Part shown: in pieces, positions 1-11,734 of the stretch
How the letters are laid out: each line of letters opens with the position of its first letter
Numbering within the stretch: position 1 is the stretch's first letter
Assembly: GCA_016271365.2 (NCBI GenBank)
Contig: CM057453.1
Coordinates: 1,078,693,001-1,078,757,000, forward strand
Reading direction: 5' to 3'
Length of the DNA stretch: 64,000 nt
DNA from: Neoceratodus forsteri
Lineage: Eukaryota; Chordata; Ceratodontiformes; Ceratodontidae
Program-made: the position numbers and the translations under genes
Notes under the pieces: generated by a model
Told to the model about the DNA's origin: nothing
Databases searched by the model: none
Seen by the model: the letters and a program-made list of their open reading frames with translations, nothing else

Positions 1-827
1 ATCAGGCTATTGCATGCTGCTACATGGTACTACACTTTGTGTCAGTTCCTCCATCGCAGTTCTTGTAAGACACTTCAGGGGAAATAATATAAATATGTCA
101 TGCTGCTGTATGCTGCTGTGAGGTGCTGTGCTCTGTGTCAGTCCCCTCCCCACCACAATTCTTGCAACATAAACTGTAAGAAAAGCACACACATACACAT
201 TCTCTGCTTAAAGAATTTTCCTCAACTACCAGAATAAATATGTCAGACTCCTGCATACTGCTACAACGTGCTGCACTGGGTGTGAGGATCAATACCACAG
301 TTCTTGTAATGCACTTCAGGGGAAAATGTGAGAAAAGCACATTACACATAAATTCTGTGCTTCCAGAATTTTTCCCAGCTACCAAAATAAATATGTCATG
401 CTGCTGTGAGGTGCTGCACTCTTTGTCAGTCCCCTCCCCACCACAGTCCTTGCAACATGAATTGTGAGAAAAGCACTACACATACAAATTCTCTACTTAA
501 AGAACTTTTCTCAGCTACCAGGATAAATATGTCAGGCTCCTGCATACTGCTACAGTGTGCTGCAGTGGGTGTCAGGACCAACACCGCAGTGCTTGTAATG
601 TACTGTACATTGGAGAAAATGTCAGAAAAGCACAATAGGCATAAATCCTGTTTTTCCATAATTTTTCTCAATGACCAGAACAAAATAAGTCAAGCTGATG
701 CTTGCTGCTAAAAGGCGGCATGTGTCAGTCCCACCACCACAGTCTTTATAATGCACCATAGGGGAAAAGGTGTGAAAAGTGCAACATACAGAAAATCTGA
801 CCTTCCACAATTTTTCTCAATGACCAG
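1..827. repeat. Tandem repeat array, ~145-155 bp monomer (left block)
   Basis: The stretch is a head-to-tail array of diverged monomers. Each contains the marks TGTCAGTCCC, CAGTTCTTGTAATGCAC, AGAAAAGCACA and a closing TTTTTCTCAATGACCAG. The TGTCAG mark recurs near 137, 281, 425, 568 and 723, giving a 143-155 bp period. Short reading frames here are translations of the repeat and not genes. The array edge lies outside the window on the left. Confidence 0.85.
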
Positions 828-1385
828 TAGAACTGGGTGGAATCCGTGAATTCCAAATTTGCAGAAATGTTGTGAAAGTTTCAAATTTCATGGAATTTTC
901 TGAAATTCCAACTTTGCCAAAATCTGAATCCTCTGAATGTGTTTGCCAAATGTTTAACCTGTTGTACAAACTCTTCCAGTTGAATTGCAAAATAATAAAC
1001 ATAAACTGCAGAATGACAGTTCTGAGGAATTTAATTCTACAGTTTAACACCTCAGTCCGCAATACATCTAATCATTCCACAGCTGAATGATCAGTTCTGC
1101 GGAATTTCTTTCATCAGTATAATCCATTAATCTGCAATACATTCATTCATTCCTTAATTCAGTGACTCACTGAACTATGGAATAATGTATGTATTGTCAG
1201 TGATCAGTTCAGCTGAATTTCTTTCCACAGTTTAATACATTAATCTTCAATTCATATATTTATTCTGCTATTCTAAGTCAGAATTTCCATGAAAGTTGCC
1301 AAAATGCATTCTGAAATTTCATGGAAGCAAAATTTTGACTTTCATGGAAATTTTGCTTGTGGAATTGTATTTTTGCACAACTCTA
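828..1385. mobile_element. Non-autonomous hAT-type element inserted in the tandem array
   Basis: The 558-bp A+T-rich segment starts TAGAACTGGG and ends GCACAACTCTA, so its termini are imperfect inverted repeats (TAGA.(T)TG). It is bracketed by ATGACCAG (820-827) and ACAACCAG (1386-1393), an 8-bp target duplication with two mismatches, as expected for hAT integration. The interrupted motif is the monomer end of the surrounding array. It codes for nothing. The interior is rich in GAAATTTTGC-like words in both orientations, as in the larger element at 6445-7563. Confidence 0.65.
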
Positions 1386-1393
1386 ACAACCAG

Positions 1394-1621
1394 AAAAAAA
1401 TAAGTACCTTGATGAAAAGGTTTTAGTGCCTTGAAGCACTGGGTCTGGTCTGGCCATTGTTCCTCCTTTTGCATTATTAATACTGTCTGTATTTATAAAG
1501 CATTTCGTGCACATTAAAAATAAAGTTCTCCATTACAGTGGAGTGCTGGTATAGTTTCTTGTTCATGTTATCATTTTTACTAGCACCTAGTCATTTCCAT
1601 GAGCACAGCCTTGTTTTGCAT
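1394..1621. other. Unassigned segment between array blocks
   Basis: About 230 bp that do not match the ~150 bp monomer. No reading frame, inverted repeat or recognised element was seen. It may be a degraded insertion within the array. Confidence 0.4.
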
Positions 1622-2008
1622 TTTGGTACATGCTGCTATATGGTGCCACAGTGTGTGTCAGTCCCACTACCACAGTTCCAGTTCTGCACTTTAGTGGAAA
1701 TGGTGCAAAAAGCACAATATACTTAAAATCTCTGCTCTCAGAATTTTTCCCCATGATCAGAAGAAATAGGTCAAGCTGCTACTACTGCTGCATGATACCA
1801 CTTTGTGTGTCAGTCCTATTCTTACAGTTTCTGTAATGCACTTGGAGGAGAATGGTGTGAAAAGCACAATATATAGAAACTCTGTGTTTACAGAATTTTT
1901 CTCAATGACCAGAAAAAAAAAATTACATCAGGCCACTACATGCTGCTACATGATGCCAAGCTGTATGTCAATCCCACCAATACAGTTCTTGCAATGCACT
2001 TTAGGGGA
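1622..2008. repeat. Tandem repeat array, ~150 bp monomer (right block)
   Basis: Three further monomers of the array at 1-827. TGTCAGTCC or a variant occurs near 1657, 1809 and 1967 (152-158 bp spacing), followed by AAAAAGCACAATATA and TTTCTCAATGACCAGAA. The right edge coincides with the start of homology between hAT copy 1 and copy 2 at the shared motif GAACTTTAGTG. Confidence 0.8.
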
Positions 2009-3149
2009 TGAACTTTAGTGAACAGAAATTGTTAATCTAATAAATGATCCTGTCTGGAGATTTTTGCATGAGGAAATAAAGGGCAATAAGCTCTATGAAT
2101 TAATATGCTGCTTCTGTGCTGTATAATTCTCCCAGCACAGCACCTCTTCTGATGAAGGACAGTACCCAGAAATTTTCAGTCTAATAAAGTCACCTGTCTG
2201 GAAAATTTCAAGCAACGAAACAAAATGAGATGGGCTCCTGAATGAATATGCTGCTTCTGCACTGTGTAAGTCTTCCAATACAGCATCTGTCCTGATGAAC
2301 TGTAGAGCCCACCCAGAGATTCTGGATATTGTTTCTGTTTGGGGCACCCATCCTGATGATGATCACTGAAAATTGCTGTGTGCCCTACCAGCAAAGGTAC
2401 ATATTTATTTTTTTACTTTTTGCTTGGGGTGGTTGAAAATCTTTTTAACCACCTTTAGTTCCTGTTTCTCTCGACATGTATTTATCACTAGTGTGATAAA
2501 ATTATGTTGCTGCCTGGGTACAGACTGGACCTGGTTACTTGATTTAGCATTGTTTCCTACCAGGGAATGTAAGTATTATTTATTTTTTCCATGTTGTTTC
2601 TCAGATTCATAAATGCTATTCATGTGTCACTCTCTGCTTTCAGCTCCTGTTTCTCTAATTTCAAGTATCTTTCAGCTTTTTGTAGTGTAGAATCAGGCAG
2701 TAGCAATAGGCCAATGACTGGTATTCATGCTGGATACAGATGATGGGTTGACTTCAATAAGTCCACACACAGTGGTGGAGAAGCTGGAGGAGAAGGAGGT
2801 CTTAGCATGAGTCTGTAATGTTGACCACATCAATGATCTGGTGGAGAAGATGGTGATGGCTTGCTTGCTGGAGTAGGAAGTTTTCATGACAGAATGGAAA
2901 GAGACCTGTGAATACAAGATAGAAATTATGTAAATTTTAGAACAGTCCTATTGTGTTGCACCTGTGAAAGGAAATAAACAACAAAAAATTAAAAGAAAAA
3001 ATAACTTTTGTGAAGGAAACTTACCATCAGATTGATGATGGCCATGCCTTAAAATGGCATGAAGAAGTCCCAGACAGAGGAGATGGAGAAGAAATCTAGC
3101 TTGTTGGATGAGCAAGAAGCAGGACAGGAGACTTGCAAAGACAATAGAA

Positions 3150-3690
3150 AATAATTTAGATTCTACTCAGTTAGCTACTGTGGGTGACAACACAGATCGT
3201 ATATCTGTTATCCACTCCCAGACTTACTATACCTGTCACCATCAAATAAAAAGTAGACATTACTTAGCCTTAAGGGGCCACAATGGTGGTCGCACAGTAT
3301 ATCTGTTGTCCACTCCCAGTTTTACTATATCTGTCACCTGTGAAGAAAAAAAATACATAATAGATCTTCACTTGGCCACTGTGGTGGCAGCACTGTGTAT
3401 CCATTATCTACTCCCACTGTTACCTTTGAATAAAAAAGAGAAATGATTAAGCCTAACTTGACCACCTTGGTGGCTGCATAGTATGTCTATTGTCTACCTT
3501 CTGTCTCACTAGACTTGTCAGCTGTGAATAAGTAAGAAATTATAGTTAGCTTCACTTGGCCACTGTTGTGTGTGCACAGTATATCTGATGTCCACTCCAG
3601 TCTACTATACCTGTTTCCTGAAAAGAATAAAGATATTATTTAGCCTCACTTGGCCACTGAGTCACTGTGTACCTGTGCAAGGAAAATTGA
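3150..3690. repeat. ~95-bp tandem repeats inside hAT copy 1
   Basis: Five to six tandem units each contain CTTGGCCACTGTGGTGG, a GTATATCTGTTGTCCACTCC-like block and an AATAAAAAAG/TTAGCCT block. The GGCCAC mark recurs near 3276, 3374, 3459 (variant), 3558 and 3650. Copy 2 has essentially one unit at about 24295-24370, so this is a local expansion in copy 1. Confidence 0.75.
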
Positions 3691-4002
3691 AAATTAAAAC
3701 AAAAAGGAAAGAAAAAAAATCATGCAATGACACCTACTGTCAAATTAGTGAGGGCCATGCCATGTACTGTTATGATGGTGCCACAGAGAGGGGTGGTGGA
3801 GATTAGGCAACATACAGTAAGTCTGTGCCTTGTGGCCTGTCTGGTTTTATGGCCAGTCAGCCCTGTAAATGGTAAAGGATGCAGTGAGATTAAGACAAAA
3901 GGAAAGAAAAAAACACATTTGAATGTCTTGCAAGCAAGGTGGGAGCCCCTCCTGTGCAAGGATGCAGTCACCACTAATGGTGAACATCAGGAGTGTGAAC
4001 AA

Positions 4003-4485
4003 CAGTGAAACCAAACTGGTACATGGATTGCATGAGGAATTGTATGATGAGAGACTGAGGGATCTTAATGTGCACACCCTGGAGGAGAGGAGGGTGAGTG
4101 GGGACATGATAGAGACCTACAAGTAGCTCATGGAAGTGAACCATGTACAGGTGAGAAGCCTGTTTTAAATGAAGAAGTGCAACAGAACAAGAGGGCATGC
4201 AACAAAGCTAGTAGGGGGATTTAAGAGGGATGTGATGAAACACAAATTCATTGGAAGAGTGGTGGACACCTGAAACAGACTACCACCAGAGATAATAGGG
4301 GCAAAAACTGTGTGTGTGGGGGGGTCAGTAATGCATAGGATAGGCATAGTGGAATACTAGTAAATAAAGGGGAGGAGGTTACTGGAGACCATTAAGGATC
4401 TGTTGAGACAAAATATGCAGGGAAACCTAGGCAAACTGGGTGGGCAAGCAGTCCTTTTTGGCCAACAAATTCAATGTTTCTGTGA
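4003..4485 (+). mobile_element. CR1 LINE, 5'-truncated 3' end
   Basis: The segment encodes the C-terminal tail of a CR1 reverse transcriptase: LHEELYDERLRDLNVHTLEE, then SGDMIETYK. It ends with the CR1 3' terminus of this genome (AAACTGGGTGGGCAAGCAGT, then TTCAATGTTTCTGTGA). The insertion is confirmed by alignment: hAT copy 2 reads through the equivalent point (about 25140) without it. Stops and frameshifts are present. It is a dead fragment, typical of incomplete reverse transcription. Confidence 0.8.
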
Positions 4486-5331
4486 AAGTAACTTACAATC
4501 ACATCAGGCAAAGATGGGCCTTGCTGGACTTAATGTCTTGCTTCCTTGATGTGCTGGCTAGCTGGAGGCTCAGTTTGAGGACTGGCAGGCTGGAAGTCTG
4601 CCTGACAATGGCATTTACACTGGCTTAAGAGTCCAGATCTGTCACTCTTTGTGCATGTTGTTGAGTCGATGGTGGCCCATATTGATGGCGGATGTGGCGG
4701 GCACAAACAGGTCACAGGAGCAGGAGGAAGCAGTGTCTTAATTGCTGGAGGATGCATGGTCTCCGTGGTTGGCAATGGGATTTAAACTGGCTTAAGGATC
4801 CCATTTTTTCTGTCTGAATGCATGCAGTGAGTTGCTGGTGGCCAATATTATTGTTGGAAAACTTTACATTTAATGATGCAGTGTTCAATTACTTTCCAGC
4901 TTGCTTGTAACCATTACATAGGAGAAGATAGCGGCAAGTATCAGATGGATGTAGGGAACAGCAGCACAACTTGGGGAAAAATAAAATGTCAGGGGAAAAA
5001 ACTGAATCTTGAAGAAAGGGATTTAACTGCTTAGTAGGAAAGGATGGACAGACAACACTTCTTTTCATGCTTCAGTCATCCTCATCAAAGAAACAGTCCT
5101 CACAATCTTCCAGACTGGAGTTGTCTCCTTATGGGAATTCTTTCTCCATCCATGGTTCATCTACCTAAGTAGATAGAAATTTGCCAGTGCTAACAAACTC
5201 AGACCATTCAGGTTCATCTTCATCTTCACCACCACCACCACCACAACCACCACCATCACTACCTTTATGTGGAAGGAACACCAACATGATTGCACTGCAT
5301 GGAATGTGACCCACAATCATTTTAATAAATG

Positions 5332-5600
5332 TTAGCTAATAACATTTCTAGGGGATGGATTTTTACACCTGTCCCACACAATGGCCTCTGCCAAACTGAA
5401 TACCCTCTCCACACTGACACTCAATGATGGACAGCTCAGGTATTTGATTGACACTGAGGTCAGTGATGGCCAGTCTGTGACATTGATACTCCAGTACAGC
5501 AAAGGCTCTTCCATGATGGTAAGGTTTCAGGTGTTCAACAAATATGCATCGACTATGAGTAAGTGTGCACTGCTCACAATTCTGCTGCCTCATCATCCTC
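5332..5600 (-). pseudogene. hAT transposase C-terminal domain, copy 1
   Basis: The minus strand encodes EEPLLYWSINVTDWPSLTSV followed by YLSCPSLSVSVERVFSLAEA and NPSPRNVIS. This is the hATC dimerisation region of hAT transposases (PLLYW..., YL.(C)P.(T)SV.(S)ERVFS.AG..V, L.P.NV). In this family the domain packs the catalytic core into oligomers. The usual SERVFS.AG is altered to VERVFSLAEA. Upstream transposase parts are absent from this copy because a CR1 replaces them after 6120. The frame opposite (5381-5704, plus) is antisense to this domain. Confidence 0.75.
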
Positions 5601-6120
5601 CTTTCTCCTCCTTTTCCTCCACGTCTTCAAGTTTCACCTGGTACAAAATATCCCATGGTGGATGTGCCGGTATTTTTGTTTTTTTACCTTGCATATTTTC
5701 TTAGCCTATTTACCATACAAGATGGTAGTAACATTTGGTGTCTGTTAAGTTTCATGTTGTGCCTTAGATAACTGTGACTTTAATCTGTGCCCCATGTACC
5801 CCTGTGTTAATGGAATATCAGTTAAATGATGGACCGGATCACACCCACCTTCAAGTAGTGATGACAAGACCTATTTGTAACATGGATCCAGCATGATGGC
5901 AATGCCAAAATCTGCAGACTTCAGAATGCTGGAAATATGGCAATTGCAGTACAAGACATGGAGCACGTGTTCCATTAAGCCACATCTTCCAGTATCACCA
6001 CCTGTCTCCAGCACCTGCTGTACATTCAACAGCACCGTTCTCAGCACCCATAGAAGTGGGGAAGGCCTGAGTGATACAGCCAGTGTCCCCACTCACTGCC
6101 TGTTCTACATGTTTAAATAG

Positions 6121-8837
6121 CCTTTGTGAGTAGAAACAAGTCCATTCACAGAGGCAAGTGTCCTAAAAGGACTTGCAAATCTGAAAGTGGATAAAGCTAT
6201 GGGGCTGGAGGGGGGTACACGCAAGGATGTTGAGGGAGCTAAGGGATGTACTGGCTTCACCTCTGACAGTGTTGAGCAAAACCTCACTGGAAAAAGGAGA
6301 GATTCCAGAGGACTAGAGGAGGGAAGATGTAGTCCAGCTTCATGAAAATGGCAGCAGAGATAAGGCTGGCAACTATAGGCCAGTCAGTCTGACATCAGTG
6401 GTGGGGAGGTTAATGGAGATGCTTTTAGAAGAAAGGTTTGTGGATAGTGTTGTGTGAAATTGGAAAATTTTGCTGGGCAAAATATTTCATGGAATTTGCA
6501 TATTTCATGAAATATTTCACTGGGTGAAATGCAAAATTTCACCCGCGGGGTGGGTGAAATTTTGCCCATGAACTGGCAAAATGTTGCCGCTCATGGATGA
6601 AATTTTGCCACCCATGGGTGAAATTTCTTAATTTCACCATAGGCCCCCAATCTTTCCAAAAAATAATCTCCTCCCTGTCTGTGGTGTTCACCAGCTGAAT
6701 TCAAATCAAGAACCCTCCCTCCTCCCCCAGTCACCATGAGCCCTGCCCCATATCTTTGTAAAAAAATATAAAATCCCCTTCCTGTCCCTGGTGTCTATCG
6801 AACCTCCACCCCCAAGCCTGTCTTAAGCCAGAGTTTAACCTGCTCCCTCAGAGTCTCTGATTGGCTGGCAGACTTCTCCATCATTTTCATGACGGCAGCC
6901 CATCTGAGTGCTCAATGAACGAGCACATGCTTGTACAAGCATGCACTCATTCATTGACCGATTCAGACAGTCAATGTTCTCACTACTACTGGTAGTGTAG
7001 TGATGGCACTAGCTGTCTGAATCTGTTAATGAATAAGCACGTGCTTGTACAAGCACACGCTAATTCATTGAGCGCTCAGATGGGCTGCCGGGCCATGGAG
7101 ATGAGTGGAGGGCTGTGCTGTTGGCCCAATCGGGGTACTGGTGGGAGCAGGGTGGGCTCTGACTTAAAACAGGGTGGGAGGTCAGGGGACCAGATTTTTT
7201 TTTTTTACAAAGAGACGGGGCAGGGGCTCATGGTGACTGGAGGAGTTGGGAGGGTTCTTGATTTTGGCCGGTGATCAGCCAGGGGAGGGCCACTAGATAC
7301 CAGGAACATGGGAGGGGATTGTTGGGGTGTTCAAAGATAGGAGCCGGGGCTCAGGGTCACTGGGGGGGGGATTCTTGATTTGAATTTGGCTGGTGATTGG
7401 CCGGGGGGGGGACCACTAGACACCAGGGACTTGGAGGGGTACAAATTACAGAATGGATTGGCATATGTAGATGTGAGCAAAATTGTGTGTGAAATTTTGC
7501 CACAGTTTTGCAAAATATTCCTTAGCTTTTTTGCCTGTGAAATAAAATTTTGCAACATCTCTATTTGTGGAGTATCTTGAACTCAGCAGGTTACAGGACC
7601 CAAAGCAGCACAGATTCACGTGGAGGGGGGAGGTTATGCTGAATGAACCTGTTTGATTTCTTCAACTAGGTGACCAGAGAAATAGATCATGGTGGGGCGG
7701 TGGACATGGACTACTTAGACTTCAGCTAGACTTTCAACATCCTACCACATAGGACATTCATAAGGAAACTTGGAAGTTTGAGACTGGGTCCGAAGGTGGT
7801 AAACTGGGTATGAAATATTTATGTATAGGTGAAAGAGAGTACTGGTAAATGGCACCCACTCAGGGGAGTGGAAAGTGACCAGTGAGGTACATCAGGGATC
7901 AGTACTGGGACCAGTCCTCCTTAATGTCTTTAAAAGTGACATTGCAGAAGAGCTGGAAGGGAAGGGAAAGTACACCTCTTTGCAGATGATACTAAAATCT
8001 GCAGTAGGGTATGCTCTCCAGGGGGTGTGGAGAGAATGTGTAGAGAACTGAGAAAACTTGAGACATGGTCACGGGTATGGTAGCTGTGTTTTAAAGTGAA
8101 AACATGCAACATCATGCACCCAGGGCACAGAAACCCAGAGGCAGAGTGCAAAAGAGGGGAAGACATATTGACAGTCACATAACAGGAAAGAGATCTTACA
8201 GTCATCATAGTGGATGACCTCAAGGCAGTGGGTAGTGAGACAAGGCAGTAGGTAAGGCCATTAGGAAATTGGGGTGTATAAGAAGGAGTATCAGCAGCAG
8301 AAAGAATGAGGTTGTGTTTCCACTGTATAGATCGTTGGTGCCCCCAGGAATACTGTGTCCATTTCGGAGATCATGTCTCAGGAAGGACATAGACAGTGTA
8401 GAGGTGGGCTGTCCAGAGATGGGCAACTAAAATAGCACAGGGGCTGCATCAGAAGCCCTATGAGGAGAGACTGAGGGATCACATTATGTACACCCTGGAA
8501 GACAGAAGGTAGAAGGGAAACATGATATAGACCTATAAATACCTCACAGAGGTGAATAAGGTGCAGGAGGGGAATATTTTTAAGAGGACAAGGTGCACAA
8601 GAACAAGGAGGCATGCAATGAAGCTGGAAGGGGGCATTTAGGAGGGATGTGAGGAAGTACTTCTTCACTGAAAGAGTGAATGATGCCTGGAACAGTCTTT
8701 CAGCATACACAGAGCGGGTGAAAAAAGCGGTGGGCTTCAAGCATGCATGGGATAGGCACAAGTGAATCTTGACAGGGAAGAGAGGGAGGTAGACAGAGAT
8801 CAGGAGATCACACTTGACACAGCTGACAGATAACAAC
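6121..8837 (+). mobile_element. CR1 LINE (RT region to 3' UTR), split by a hAT-type element
   Basis: Pieces in CR1 order on the plus strand: LQIxKVDKAMG-like thumb linker (about 6170-6210), WKREDVVQLHENGS-like (6300-6360) and NYRPVSLTSVVGRLMEMLLEE (6380-6436). The hAT-type element at 6445-7563 follows. Then come FVEYLELSRLQ (7564 on), the DFS..F block (7715-7745), VHQGSVLGPVLLNVFKSD (7890-7940), a degraded FADDTKICS region (7980), HLEYC/RPHLE-like and GLHQKPYEERLRDHIMYTLE (8435-8500), and the FFTERVNDAWNSLSAYTE region (8660-8720). Many stops are present. It replaces part of hAT copy 1, whose N-terminal remnant resumes at ~8838. Confidence 0.8.
6445..7563. mobile_element. Self-complementary hAT-type element with perfect 8-bp target duplication
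   Basis: The termini TAGTGTTGTGTGAAATT and (reverse) TAGAGATGTTGCAAAATT are imperfect inverted repeats of hAT type. TTTGTGGA occurs exactly at 6437-6444 and 7564-7571. Removing the element restores the CR1 reading ...AAAGGTTTGTGGAGTATC, encoding (E)ERFVEYLE. The whole 1,119 bp is a large palindrome. The core hairpin spans 6893-7090 with ~78-bp arms meeting near 6990, and flanking blocks such as AGTCACCATGAGCCCTGCCC (about 6730) recur inverted near 7230. It has no coding capacity. Confidence 0.85.
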
Positions 8838-8940
8838 AGTCCAGTATGTTAAAATCCCAAACTAGGGATTTTGTACACCTTGATTTTACATGGTGGTGGG
8901 AGTGGGACAAGAGAGGGTTGGAAATGAATGTTTTGGGGAT
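8838..8940 (-). mobile_element. hAT copy 1, N-terminal remnant
   Basis: The segment GTCCAGTATGTTAAAATCCC to GTGGTGGGAGTGGGACA matches copy 2 at 28829-28930, where it encodes the start of the BED-type zinc finger region on the minus strand. It is the only surviving 5' portion of copy 1. About 1.6 kb of transposase present in copy 2 (27250-28830) is missing here, and its place is taken by the CR1 at 6121-8837. Confidence 0.6.
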
Positions 8941-9399
8941 GATTTATGCACTTTAACACTGGGTAACTCACATGGTGCAATGGTCTCAACACTGGTACAA
9001 GGAACAACAGTTAAAGCATAGGGATACTGTGGTAAATGTATGAGACAGAGGTGTGCAAAGCCCCACATGTTCCAAGTGTTACCCTTCCTCTTTTCTTTTC
9101 TGGTTTCCATAAGTAATCTAAATTATCATCCCCACCGACATTAATATCCTCCTCTTCCTGAGCTCTGTTCTCCTCAGCTTCAGTTTCTCCGAGCTCTCTC
9201 TCCCTGCCATCATCTTTAGTCAGAGACTACAGTTTTCAATTTAGTCACTTCTGACTGCACAACAGTCAGCTTTCCCTCCTCAGGCTCTGACTCATGGTGA
9301 AGCTAAGGTTACAACCTACTCTACTTTTGACTGAATTATTCAGTTTTCTAGGTTCATCTCATTTTGTTCAGTGGTAATACTTTTTAGAGATTCTGAAAG
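8941..9399. other. Unassigned sequence
   Basis: About 460 bp between the hAT remnant and the foldback arm. It contains a pyrimidine-rich stretch around 9140-9210. No credible reading frame, RNA or repeat was seen. Confidence 0.3.
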
Positions 9400-9756
9400 C
9401 TCACATACACAATGTCACTCACAGTAAGTTGACTCTGGCTTCACAAGCTGGACAGTAGTACAGTTGCACTTATGTACAAATATCTGGACAGTGTGTGTAT
9501 CAGTATGTAAGTGAGATGATCAGCTGTTTCCATGAAGTGATTCACAATGTCACTCATGAGGAACAGCTGTCAAAGAAACAGCTGTTCTCTGACAGACATC
9601 TGTCACAGAGTAATCAGTAATCGGGACTTGTCTTTCAGATTGTTTTAAAGAAAATACTGCAGGCATGGTGCTTTTTTGATTATTAAGTATTTGGCCCTAC
9701 CTATCCCCTTCACCCTTCACACACCATGAAGTTAGTTTGCTTCTAATTTTAGAAGG

Positions 9757-11734
9757 TACAAGATGACACAGAAGGAGAAGGATAGGGAGAGATATCAAAA
9801 GAAACAAAGGGAGGGAGAGAAAGCAGTAAGGAGCAGAATAGTGCAAACAGAGGAGAATATTGCAAAGTCAGCAAAAAAAGGGGGAAAAACATTCTTTAGA
9901 TATACAAGTGAAAAGTGGAAGACCAAAGAAAGGATAGTAAGGGTAAAGGAGAAGTTGGGGTTTGTGCAGAAGAGGACCAAAAAAACCAGACATATTGAAC
10001 AAATATTTATTTGTTCAGTATTTACAGAGGAAGGGGTAGGTGACGGGTCACAGATAAGGGGCAAGGGCATTAAAGGAAGAGAGATGGACACTAGTCCTTT
10101 TACAGAGGAGGGAATCCTCAAGGAACTAGTGCAACTAAAAGTGGACAAGTCAATGGGGCCTTGACAAAGTACACTGTAGGATACCGAGGGAGCTCAAAGA
10201 GGTGCTGGCTGCACCTCTGACAGCCCTGTTCAACCTATCACTAGAAATGGTGGGAAGTTCTGGGGGACTGGAGGAGGACAGATGTGGTCCCACTTCACAA
10301 AAGTGGTAACAGGGAGGAGGCAAGAAATGACAAACCCATCAGGCTGACTTTGGTGGTCAGTAAAGAAATAAAATCACTACTGAATGAAAGGATTAGAGAA
10401 TACCTTGTGACCAGTGGATTACAGAATCTGAGGCAGCATGGATTCACAGGCAGGAGATCTTGCCAGACAAACCTGACTGAGTTCTTTAACTGGCTGACCA
10501 GGGAAGTGGATCATGGCAGAGTGGTGGATGTTGCCTACCTGGATTTCAGTAAGGCCTTTGACACTGTTCTGCACAGAAGACTTGTGAGTAAGCTGGGCAA
10601 CCTATGAGTGGGTCCAAAAGTAGTAAAATGGGTAAGAAGTTGGCTAAGCAACAGGACTCAGAGGGTGGTGGTAAATGGTGCTCACTCTGAAGAAGACAAA
10701 GTGACCAGTGGGTCCAACAGGGTTCAGTACTAGGCCTGGTCCTCTTCAATGTCTTTATTAGTAACATTACAGGAGGGCTGGATGGGAAAGTATGCTTGTT
10801 CACAGATGACACAAAAATCTGCAATAGAGTGGACACACTGGGGGTGGGGGGGTGGAAAAAATAAGGGACGATCTGAAAAAACTGAAAGACTGGTCAAGGA
10901 TTTGGCAATTGGGTTTCAATGCAAAAAAGTGCAAAATCATGCACTTGGGGCATAGAAACCCGGGGTCAAAGTACCAATTGGGCAGGGAGGTATTGACAAC
11001 CAGAAAACAGTAAAGGGACCGTGGGGGTAATATTTCTGATGACCTAAAGGTAGCAAAGTAGTGTAATAAGGCAGTGGGGAAAGCTAACAGGATGCTTGTG
11101 TGAATAGGAAGGGGTATCACCAGCAGAAAGAGTAAGGTAGCGTTTATCCTTGTATAGATCAATGGTGAGGTCTCCCCTAGAGTACTATGTCCAGTTCTGG
11201 AGGCCCCATCTCCAGAAGGACATAGATAGGGTGCAGACAGTAGAGAAGAGGGCAACCAAAATGGTGCATAGCCTGCATCAAAAACCCTATAGGGAAAGAC
11301 TCAAGGAATTAAATATGTACTCTCTAAAGCAAAGAAGGGAAAGGGGATGTGATAGAAATGTTCAAATACCTCACGGGGATTACATGAAGGTAGCATTTTA
11401 CAAAGAAAAAGATGCTCAAGGATAAGGGGGTCACACTGTGAAGCTGGGGGGGGAGACTCAGAGGAGATGTGAGGAAATATTTCCTCATGGAAAGGGTGGT
11501 GGATGCCTGGAACAACCTCCCAGCAGTGGTAGTGGGTACTAAAATAGTAGCAGGATTCAAGCATGCATGGGATAGACACAAGGGAACCATAGAAATAAGG
11601 CAAGGGGGGGAAGGGGAGAATGGAGATCGATTACGGTTGGCGGTGGCACTGCAGGTTGAGAAAATAGGGCAGACTAGGTGGGCCAAGAGGTCCTTATCTA
11701 CCAACAACTTCTGTTTCTATGACAACTTATATGT
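9757..11734 (+). mobile_element. CR1 LINE, 5'-truncated, inserted in the foldback left arm
   Basis: Plus-strand CR1 open-reading-frame-2 pieces in order: the lysine/arginine-rich linker (YQKKQREGEKAVRSRI, then KKGGKTFFRYTSEKWKTKER, 9763-9960), FICSVFTEEG (10000-10035), ILKELVQLKVDKSMGP (10110-10160), LQNLRQHGFTGRRSCQTNL (10424-10480), VAYLDFSKAFDTVLHRRL (10530-10580), WSRIWQLGFNAKKCKIMHLG (10888-10950), SPLEYYVQFWRPHLQKDIDR (11168-11230) and WNNLPAVVVGTK (11508-11545). It ends with the CR1 3' terminus AGACTAGGTGGGCCAAGAGG and CTGTTTCTATGAC (about 11717). The A of the YADD box region reads TDDTKIC. Frameshifts and stops make it non-functional. It lacks the endonuclease. Confidence 0.88.

Larger units (their letters stand above)
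2009..6120 (-). mobile_element. hAT transposon copy 1 (decayed, C-terminal and 3' part)
   Basis: This segment is collinear with 22636-27240 (copy 2), with matching blocks such as 2009/22636, 5140/25960 and 5380/26160. The only recognisable coding piece is the C-terminal hAT dimerisation region at 5332-5600 on the minus strand. Everything below ~5300 is non-coding and shared by both copies, so it belongs to the element or to a larger duplicated unit. Compared with copy 2 it carries an extra CR1 end (4003-4485) and an expanded ~95-bp tandem array (3150-3690). It is cut at about 6120 by another CR1. The start of the shared homology, 2009, is taken as the edge. I could not identify a terminal inverted repeat. 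Confidence 0.7.

Noticed and set aside
2370..3110. Host exons suggested by GTAAG-like words in hAT copies 1 and 2
   Set aside because: The flanking frames are short, not conserved as protein between copies and show no domain. Shared ancestry explains the conserved words.
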